Positions 55,802 through 64,000 of a stretch of DNA of 64,000 bases are shown piece after piece. The DNA lies in assembly GCA_023512835.1 (NCBI GenBank), contig CM042090.1, positions 55,663,865 through 55,727,864 of the forward strand, in the 5' to 3' direction. Origin of the DNA: Taxillus chinensis. Lineage: Eukaryota > Streptophyta > Magnoliopsida > Santalales > Loranthaceae. The notes beneath the pieces are model-generated. The model was not told the DNA's origin, did no database searches, and saw nothing but the letters and a program-made list of their open reading frames with translations. Each line of letters opens with the position of its first letter. Within the stretch, counting starts at the first letter, position 1. Position numbers and translations under genes: made by a program.

Positions 55802-58366
55802 TGTAAGACCCGCAAAAATTTAAGCTCTTCCTTGAATAGTAATAATAATAATGTCATTACTAAAAATAGTTAGAAAGAATATTTTAGATATTATCACAAT
55901 AAAAATAAGTACCCAATATAGTCATTTAAGTAGCATGTGACTAGTAAGTAGCCGTTAGAATAGTAACTAGCAGTTAGAATAGTAACTAACCGTTGGAATA
56001 AGTAACTAATCATTATGAATAGTATCCGTTTGAATTGTTATAAATAGGTATGAGTATGTAATAATGTTTTATAATATTATACTTTATAGGGTTATAAAGT
56101 AAGAAGTCATGGAATATAATGTTATCTTACTTTATTGTTTATTGATTACGTAATAATATTATTTTATCCGCGTTAATATTAAATACGTTATAAAAAATAA
56201 AATAAAATAATTTTTTATACGTCATAAAAAGTTTAGATGCTATATATTATGTCATTTAGTTTCTTAGACCAAATTACTATGAGTAAGTAAGTATTACAAG
56301 CCTTAACTTTACCAAAAGTATAAAACATAGGTAAGGCCCAAAAATTTGAATGAGGCAGATTCTGGAAGTCCCATTCAAAAATTCATAACTTGAGTTATAC
56401 AGATCCAATTGACATGAAACCAAAGCCCATTTGTTCATTTATGACTTAGCTAAAACGTGTAAAACTTTCAGAATTTAATATGAAGCCAATCAATACAGAA
56501 GTTAAAATACTACACATAGGTTCAGTATGAACGGGTAAACATTTTAGTATGACTTTAAAATTCAATAACTTTTGTTATACACATGCAAAAATTATAAAAT
56601 TGATACCCATTTGTAGATATTTGAGTTAGTAATGCAATACAATTGGCCGTTTGTCAAAAACTATAAAATTAAAAACGTTATAATTGAATTAGTAGGGAGT
56701 ACACCAATGTGGACTTTTGATGCCAAAGGAACCTTCTAGGTTTAAAAGTCTTAAAACATTTTTAAATGGTAGGAGGAGATAACCACGTTTTTAATAAGAG
56801 ATAATATGAGGAAAATAAAGTATTATATATATTTTAAATAATTTAATTTAATGCCAAAGTCAAATTCGTACACTATTTTTCACACTATTACACCTACCAC
56901 CTTACCTATAAATAGCATGCCTCACTTCCCTTCTCAAGCACTCTTTCCATTCAAATAAGCCACAAAACTCTCCTCCAAATACTCTCCAAAAAGTTCTATT
57001 AACACCCCAATAGTCCACCAAGCCTTCTTTTCTCTCAATCTTCCTCTCACCCGTTGGAAGTTCCAAAAGGTAAATATTTCAAGCATATATTAATCATGTT
57101 CTTGGAAGGCTAATCCTCCTCATACATATATATATTATGGATGGCCTTGCCCCTCAATATATATATGTATATTTATTAAATAATATGTATATGTGTATAT
57201 ATATATTATTATTATTCGATGGAAGGCTAAGCCTCCTCATACATATATATATTATGGATGGCTTTGCCCCTCAATATATATATGTATATGATACGTATAT
57301 GTGTGTATATAGATTATTATTATTCCATGGAAGACTAAGTCTCCTCATACATATATATATTATGGATGGCTTTGCCCCTCAATATATATATGTATACTAT
57401 ATAGTATATACGTATATTATATATGTATATGTATACGTATAGATTATTATTATTATCATGAAAAGTTTTTCCACCATAATATACTTATATATGTCTCTCA
57501 ATATATTACTTATGAATATACTATTATTATTAAAACTAAAATATTAACTTTTAAATTTTGTTTCAAGGTTTATAAACGCGGAAGACAAAAAGATTGTAAG
57601 GATCCACTCTCCCTTTCCTTACCACGATCTCCGACGTGGAAATTCATTTCCTATTTCTTCTCTATATTTCTATCTCGATATTTAATAATTAACTTTATTT
57701 GACACTTCTTGGAAAGTTGGTAATCTAATTTATTGAATGGTGAATAACCCTTTTACTTATCGGGGCTATTATTGTAAGACCTTCCTTTACGTTGAAATTT
57801 ACCATTGATGTGGTTGTTTGAAATTTTGTGAAGATATGTTTTATGTTTGGCAATATGTTTATGGGTGGTTCCAGGAAGACCTCCAATGCATTGGGTAAAG
57901 AACATCACCTGGAGAGTGTCAATCCAGGTTGATAACAAGGTTATGCATGACATCTAGGTGGTGAACCTAGATGAGTAGATATTCTTATTCTTTCATGAGC
58001 CGATTATTCTCCATATATTATTCGTTACTTTTAACCTTCATCGGGCTATTTGAGCTCATTTCCTTTATGTTTTCTTCCAACCCCAGGGAACTAGGAGAAA
58101 GCAAGGATGCTAGGATAATGGTGTCCAGAATGCTTGGAATAAAATCATAAGAAGATTATGCATGTAGTATTTATATGTCATGTAAACTATAATGGGTTAT
58201 CAACACCTAGTCTCTAAACGCTAAACCTTAAAGATCTTGTGATGAGTCTTGATGTAATAAATAAACCATCGAATTTATGTTGAGTAATAGATTACTATTC
58301 ATTATAATTGTGATATCTTATTTGTCCAATGCACCCGGTCCGGAAGTCCGATTTGGGGGCGTTAAA
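55802..58366 (+). repeat. 5' LTR of element E (2565 bp)
   Basis: Starts TGTAAGACCCGC and ends GGGGGCGTTAAA (CA end mutated to AA). Same family as the solo LTR at 9539-12873. It has a TATAAATAG-like sequence at about 56040 and a donor/acceptor-like pair (AAAAGGTAAAT near 57065; TTTCAAGGTT near 57565) enclosing an AT-rich repeat array. It lacks the ACGT palindromes found in the other LTR families here. Confidence 0.93.
57115..57440 (+). repeat. About 113-bp tandem repeat x 3 in LTR
   Basis: The unit contains CTCCTCATACATATATATAT, then TATGGATGGCTTTGCCCCTC and a TATATA/TTATTATTATT stretch. Frames through it are artefacts. Confidence 0.85.
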
Positions 58367-58377
58367 TTGTATCGAGC
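58367..58377 (+). promoter_or_regulatory. Primer-binding site of element E, atypical
   Basis: TTGTATCGAGC directly follows the LTR; it is a shortened version of the initiator tRNA-Met site TGGTATCAGAGC. Confidence 0.65.
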
Positions 58378-58538
58378 AAAGGTTTAGTTAGGTATAGAGA
58401 CTAGTTATAAATAGCATAGTATAGAGTCCTAAGCTTATAACAATTATAGTGAATTGTTTTACATAAGTATTATTGTGGTTATATGGTTAATTTTGAACTA
58501 ACCTAACCTCGAGTAACGTGTGTGCTTAAAGGGCCAAA

Positions 58539-60223
58539 ATGGTTGAAACAAGGAACGGAGGAAACAGGAACAACTCCACAAGGAATAACGGTATGGAAAA
58601 TGAACTTCAAGAGGGTTCAACACCAATGAACTCTTCCTCTAGCGGACAGGTTACGGGAACACTACCACCAAATGGGCAACCTTCAAACATGGCAGCCCCA
58701 CAAGGTGTAAGCGCAGAGAACCTGATGGCATTTCTTATGCAAATGGCACAAACGATGGCAGCAAATATGACTCAACCCAACACACCTGTTGGTCTGCCGG
58801 AGCAAGGTATAAACCCTCAACCAAAAGAGGTGACAGTTGACCAATTTATGAAGCAGCATCCCCCAACCTTCTCTGGTTCAACTGATCCCACTCACATGGA
58901 GGAATGGATTAATAAGTTAGAAAAGATATTCTCAGTATTGGAATGTCCTGACAGAAAAAGATAAAGCTTGCCATTTACAAAATGGAGGGTGAGGCAAACC
59001 AATGGTGGACCCTTGTTAAGAATACCAAAACTGAGGGAGAGATAGAAGCTCTAAGCTGGGAAGCTTTCAAAGGGATCTTACTAGAAAAGTATTTTCCTCG
59101 ACCATTGAGGAGTAAGATGGAGAGGGACTTTCTCGATCTTAAACAAAAGGATGATGATACTGTGGCCACGTATGAGGCAAAGTTCACCAAGTTAGCAAGG
59201 TACGCACCTCAGTACGTAGCTGAAACGCAAAGTAAAGTTCAAATGTTCTACCATGGGTTGAAACCAAGCATACGGAGAGCGTTGGCAGCTTTTGACTTCC
59301 CCGACTATGAAGCTGTTGTTCGATGCGCGATCAAAGTAGAAATGGAACATCTTGACTACCACCAAAATCGTAGTCAAAATGATAAGAAAAGGAAACACCA
59401 AACTAATGGATCAGAGATCACAAAGCCTAGTATGAAGGAGGTAGTACATTCCACCTGCCCTAAATGTGGTAAAAGACACTCTGGTGAATGTCTCCAAGGA
59501 TCGGGAAAATGTTTCAAGTGTGGTAAAGCTGGACATCAAGCACGTGAATGCTCGGAAAGGCCAAAACAAGGGCCCCAAATGGGTCCTAATTCCATTCGTA
59601 TGCGTAATCCTTTACATGCACCAAGACCAGAACCAAGTACACGCCCGACCGTCAAATGTTTTAACTGCAATGAATTTGGACATTATGCAAATCAGTGCCC
59701 ACAGGCAAAAACTATGGGGGATTATCGACAACCGTTGCAGCAACCACTTCGACATGTACAGCCACAACGACAGCCACGACCACAGCAGCCGCAACAACCA
59801 CCTAGGGCACCAGCTCGCTCGTACGCCATTACAACTGCAGAAGTGGAGCCAATAATGGAAGAAGAATCAAACAATGATGTGGTGAAAGGTACCTTGCTCA
59901 TAAGCTCAAGAAACGCTTATACCTTATTTGATTCTGGTTCAACGCATTCTTTCGTCTCACCAAAGTATGCTGAACATATGGATATTCCACATCAGAGATT
60001 AAAAGTGGAATTAACAATAATAACACCAAGTGGTATCACCATAAATGCCACTAAGATATATAAAGCATGCCCCATTACTATATGTGATAGGGTACTTCCC
60101 GGAAACCTAATCTCCTTACAAATAGTGGACTTTGATGTTATATTAGGGATGGATTGGTTAACATCCAATCACGCCACCATAGAGTGTACTCATAAAAGAG
60201 TAATTTTTAATCTCCCAACCTAA
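58539..60223 (+). pseudogene. Gag and protease of element E (one frameshift)
   Basis: ATG 58539 (MVETRNGGNRNN). A polar N-terminus leads to the capsid start (DQFMKQHPPTFSGSTDPTHM). A one-base shift in an A-run near 58960 moves the frame to 58982-60223 (413 codons): capsid rest, two intact CCHC zinc knuckles (CFKCGKAGHQAREC, CFNCNEFGHYANQC), a Pro/Gln-rich linker and a protease with FDSGST. A second one-base shift at about 60220 separates protease from RT. Confidence 0.9.
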
Positions 60224-60224
60224 G

Positions 60225-61751
60225 TTGGTGTTTACGTGTCAAAAGAATGGAGAGGATGCATCTAACCATCCAAAAGAGGGATATCTTTCCTCGGTCAACA
60301 CAAGTGTAGGTGAGATTACATTAAAAGAAGTCCCTATCGTTTGCAAATATGAAGATGTGTTTCCGGAAGAATTGCCAGGACCTCCTCCGCCACGAGAAGT
60401 TGAATTCTCCATCGATCTATTTCCTGGGACAAATCCAATCCCCAAAAGTCCTTATCGGATGGCACCAACAGAGTTAAACGAATTGAAGAAGCAATTGCAA
60501 GATTTGATGGACAAAGGATTCATTAGGCCTAGTGCATCACCTTGGGGAGCACCGGTCTTGTTCGTGAAGAAGAAGGATGGCTCAATGAGGCTCTGCATCG
60601 ACTATAGAGGATTAAACAACGTCACCATCAAGAATAAATATCCTTTACCAAGGATAAATGATCTCTTCGATCAACTTAAAGGCGCTCAATACTTCTCAAA
60701 AATTGACCTTCGATCAGGTTACCCTCAATTAAGGGTGAAGGAGATGGACATTCCCAAGACGGCCTTCCGAACGAGGTATGGCCACTATGAATTCGTCGTA
60801 ATGTCTTTCAGATTGACCAATGCCCCCGCAATATTCATGGACCTGATGAACAGAATATTCCATGACTTCTTGGACAAGTGTGTCGTTGTCTTCATTGATG
60901 ACATACTTATTTACTCCAAGAGTCGCGAAGAACATGAAGAGCATTTAAGGAGCGTACTGCAAACCTTAAGGGAGAAGAAACTATATGCCAAATTCAGCAA
61001 ATGTGAATTTTAGTTACAACAAGTCGCATTTTTAGGACATATTGTCACTCATGAAGGCATCTCCGTGGATCCTGCAAAAACAAAGGCAATAGAAGACTGG
61101 CCAAGACCCAAAACAGCAACGGAGGTTCGTAGTTTTCTCGGACTCGCAGGCAATTACCGAAGGTTCGTAGAAAACTTTGCGAGACTGGCAAGCCCATTAA
61201 TAAAGTTGACTCGTAAGGGTGCTAAGATCGAGTGGACCACGAAGTGTGAGGAAAGCTTTCGAGAACTAAAACGGCGCCTAGTTAGTACACCTGTGCTGGC
61301 ACTACCTTCAGGAGGAGAAAACTTCACAATTTATAGTGATGCATCGAAGGAAGGACTTGGTTGCGTGTTAATGCAAAATGGTAAAGTAATTGCCTATGCA
61401 TCACGACAACTAAAAACCCACGAGGTGAACTATCCCACACACGACTTAGAATTAGCAGCAATCATCCTTACACTAAAGATTTGGCGTCACTATCTTTATG
61501 GGGAGAAATGTGAGATCTACACCGATCATAAAAGTCTAAAATACATATTCACCCAAAAGGAACTCAACATGCGACAAAGAAGGTGGCTAGAATTATTAAA
61601 AGACTATGATTGCACCATCAACTACCATCTTGGGAAGGCAAACGTGGTGGCAGATGCACTAAGCCGGAAACATGTCGGAACCTTGGCAACATTGATCACT
61701 TCGCAAAGGCCTCTAATTAAGATCCGAAGAGGTTGGATGTTGAAATCGTAA
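60225..61751 (+). pseudogene. Reverse transcriptase and RNase H of element E
   Basis: The register from 60225 includes RT motifs [46 protein letters not shown] (degenerate for [13 protein letters not shown]) and catalytic FIDD (about 60895). One TAG at 61011, where Trp is expected, precedes the connection and RNase H ([45 protein letters not shown]). A shift near 61725 leads to integrase. Confidence 0.9.
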
Positions 61752-63186
61752 AACCCGGAGAAAGAAGCTACCTATTCCACATGACCATACAACCAACACT
61801 TTTGGAGAGGATAAAGGTGGCACAACAAGAAGATCCCAAGCTACAACGAAAGAGGGAAGCAGCGCAAAAAGGTGGACATCCTGAGTTCAACATCGATAAA
61901 GGTGGTTTCTTAAGATTTGGTACAAGACTCTGTGTACCATCATCTTCTGGACTAAAAAGGGAGTTACTTGCCGAAGCACATAGCTCCGCATTCTCTATAC
62001 ATCCAGGAAGCACCAAGATGTATCGAGACTTACGAAAGAACTATTGGTGGGACAACATGAAGAGAGAAATCACGGAATTTATATCCAGGTGCTTGGTGTG
62101 CCAAAGAGTAAAGGCTGAACGCCAATTACCAAGTGGAGTATTGCAATCACTTCCAATACCTGAATGGAAGTGGGAAAATGTAACTATGGATTTTGTCACG
62201 GGTCTGCCCAGAACATCAAAAGGACACAATGCGATTTGGGTCGTAGTGGATCGCCTGACAAAAACGTCTCACTTTATCCCTATCCGCGACGATTTCTCGT
62301 TGGATCAATTAGCCAAACTATACATCAAGGAAGTCATTCGATTGCATGGAGTGCCATTATCAATCGTCTCCGATCGTGATCCAAGATTCACATCTAAGTT
62401 TTGGAGGAGCCTTCAACATGCCTTAAGTACCAACTGAAGTTTAGTACGCCTTCCACCCTCAAACAGATGGGCAATCGAGAGGACAATCCAAACTTTGGAG
62501 GACATGCTTAGAGCTTGTCTTATTGACTTTCAAGGAGATTGGGAGAAACACCTTCCCTTGGTGGAGTTCTCCTATAATAATAGCTATCACGCAAGTATAC
62601 AAATGGCACCATATGAAGCTCTTTATGGGAAAAGGTGTCGAACACCAACATGTTGGGATGAGGTAGGAGAAAGCAAATTACTTGCCCCCGATTTGGTGCA
62701 AGAAACAACAGAAAAGGTGCATCTAATTCAGCACCATATGCGAGCTGCTCAAAGCAGGCAGAAGAGTTATGCAGACCACCGACGAAAGGACTTGGAGTTT
62801 GAAGTAGGCGATCATGTATTTCTAAAGGTTTCACCATGGAAAGGAGTCATGCGATTTGGAAAGAAAGGGAAGTTAAGCCCCCGATACATTGGACCATTTG
62901 ACATAGTAGAAAAGATTGGAGCAACAACATATCGCCTAGCCCTACCACCACATTTGGAACACGTGCACAATGTGTTCCATGTGTCTCTCCTAAGAAAGTA
63001 CATACCAGATCCATCACATGTTTTAACAAGAGCCTGGTCCAACTCGATGTTGACTTGACCTACGAAGAACATCCGGTGCAAATCCTTGACCGCAAGGAAC
63101 AAGTGTTACGTACGAAAAGAATTCCACTTGTGAAAGTGTTATGGAGGAATCAAATCACTGAGGAGGCAGCGTGGGAGCATGAATAA
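61733..63186 (+). pseudogene. Integrase and chromodomain of element E
   Basis: The frame 61733-62437 contains the HHCC finger ([19 protein letters not shown] ... [10 protein letters not shown]), Asp in MDFVTGLPR and Asp in [10 protein letters not shown] one-base deletion near 62482 destroys the catalytic Glu codon region and shifts the frame to 62495-63058 (DMLRACLIDFQGDWEKHLP through [20 protein letters not shown]). The chromodomain follows in yet another register from 63061 (YEEHPVQILDRKEQ, IPLVKVLWRNQITEEAAWE) to TAA 63184. Chromodomains of this group target integration to heterochromatin. Confidence 0.9.
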
Positions 63187-63256
63187 ACGATGAGGCAAAA
63201 ATATCCTAAACTTTTCCATGATTAAGGTATGCGATAATTTCGAGGACGAAATTCTT

Positions 63257-63271
63257 TTAAGTGGGGTATAA
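63257..63271 (+). promoter_or_regulatory. Polypurine tract of element E
   Basis: The sequence ending CGAAATTCTTTTAAGTGGGG, then TATAA, directly precedes the 3' LTR. This is the typical plus-strand primer region of Tekay/Del-type chromoviruses. Confidence 0.85.
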
Positions 63272-64000
63272 TGTAAGACCCGCAAAAATTTAAGCTCTTC
63301 CTTGAATAGTAATAATAATAATGTCATCACTAAAAATAGTTAGAAAGAATATTTTAGATATTATCACAATAAAAATAAGTACCCAATATAGTCATTTAAG
63401 TAGCATGTGACTAGTAAGTAGCCATTAGAATAGTAACTAGCAGTTAGAATAGTAACTAACTGTTGGAATAAGTAACTAATTGTCATGAATAGTATCCATT
63501 TGAATTGTTATAAATAGGTATGAGTATGTAATAATGTTTTATAATATTATACTTTATAGGGTTATAAAGTAAGAAGTCATGGAATATAATGTTATCTTAC
63601 TTTATTGTTTATTGATTACGCAATAATATTATTTTATCCGCGTTAATATTAAATACGTTATAAAAAATAAAATAAAATAATTTCTTATACGTCATAAAAA
63701 GTTTAGATGCTATATATTATGTCATTTAGTTTCTTAGACCAAATTACTATGGGTAAGTAAGTATTACAAGCCTTAACTTTACCAAAAGTATAAAACATAG
63801 GTAAGGCCCAAAAATTTGAATGAGGCAGATTCTGGAGGTCCCATTCAAAAATTCATAACTTGAGTTATACAGATCCAATTGACATGAAACCAAAGCCCGT
63901 TTGTTCACTTATGACTTAGCTAAAACGTGTAAAACTTTCAGAGTTTAATATGAAGCCAATCAATTCCAGAAGTTAAAATACTACACATAGGTTCAGTATG
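63272..64000 (+). repeat. 3' LTR of element E, cut by the window end
   Basis: Begins TGTAAGACCCGC and follows 55802-56530 with about 2% differences. Confidence 0.95.

Larger units (their letters stand above)
55802..64000 (+). mobile_element. Chromovirus element E (Tekay/Del-like), nearly complete, runs off the window
   Basis: 5' LTR (55802-58366), PBS, gag-protease, RT-RNase H, integrase, chromodomain, polypurine tract and the first 729 bp of the 3' LTR. By eye the LTR parts differ at about 16 of 729 positions, mostly transitions, making it one of the younger insertions. The 5-bp flank on the left is GCAAA (55797-55801); the right flank is outside. Confidence 0.94.

Noticed and set aside
57137..57442. 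101-codon Tyr/Ile-rich frame
   Set aside because: A translation of the AT-rich 113-bp tandem repeat.

Overview
This window is gene-poor plant nuclear DNA, most likely from a woody eudicot. It is built almost entirely of nested LTR retrotransposons of the Ty3/gypsy superfamily. I see no convincing host gene, rRNA, tRNA or CRISPR array. The plant assignment rests on recognisable Athila-lineage, chromovirus (Tekay/Del-like) and Tat-lineage polyproteins, on tRNA-derived primer sites typical of each lineage, and on heavy CpG-to-TpG decay. I cannot name the species.

Layout: (1) 1-5336 is the 3' end of an Athila-like element (A, + strand): a promoter, an accessory third ORF (putative plant transposon domain plus a Ulp1/C48-type cysteine protease), a long 3' trailer and a truncated 3' LTR. 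(2) 5337-21813 is a second copy (B, - strand) joined tail to tail with A. It has the same accessory ORF, then integrase, RNase H, RT, protease, gag, PBS and a complete 5' LTR. Its pol carries two solo LTRs (9539-12873 with TSD AGTGA; 13818-15807 with TSD TACCT). (3) 21814-23042 is a further Athila-like LTR fragment (+). (4) 23043-32231 is a chromovirus (C, - strand) that has lost its 3' end. Its 5' LTR is split by a solo LTR (28317-30824, TSD AAAAT). (5) 32237-35535 holds decayed LTR and gag remnants, an unassigned stretch with degenerate tandem repeats, and an LTR fragment. (6) 35536 to beyond 55801 is a large Tat-lineage element (+): long LTR with a TTGACY-rich array, PBS, DUF7745-like ORF1, gag, protease remnant with G-patch, RT, RNase H, a second (archaeal-type) RNase H and the start of integrase. 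It is interrupted three times: by inverted LTR fragments with decayed internal sequence (40680 to about 45950), by a truncated chromovirus (D, -, 47256-52295), and by a nearly complete chromovirus (E, +, 55802 to past the window end).

None of the polyproteins is intact; all carry stops or frameshifts. The two Ulp1-like ORFs, however, each keep a long frame with the His/Asp/Cys triad. The most unusual feature is a shared regulatory grammar. LTRs of different lineages, and the promoter inside elements A and B that drives the accessory ORF, carry palindromes of the form TGCACGTNA...TNACGTGCA whose two arms change together between copies. Many also carry a second palindrome (arms ATCAAAAC and GTTTTGAT around TACGTC) shortly upstream of a TATA box, followed by a (GA)n leader.
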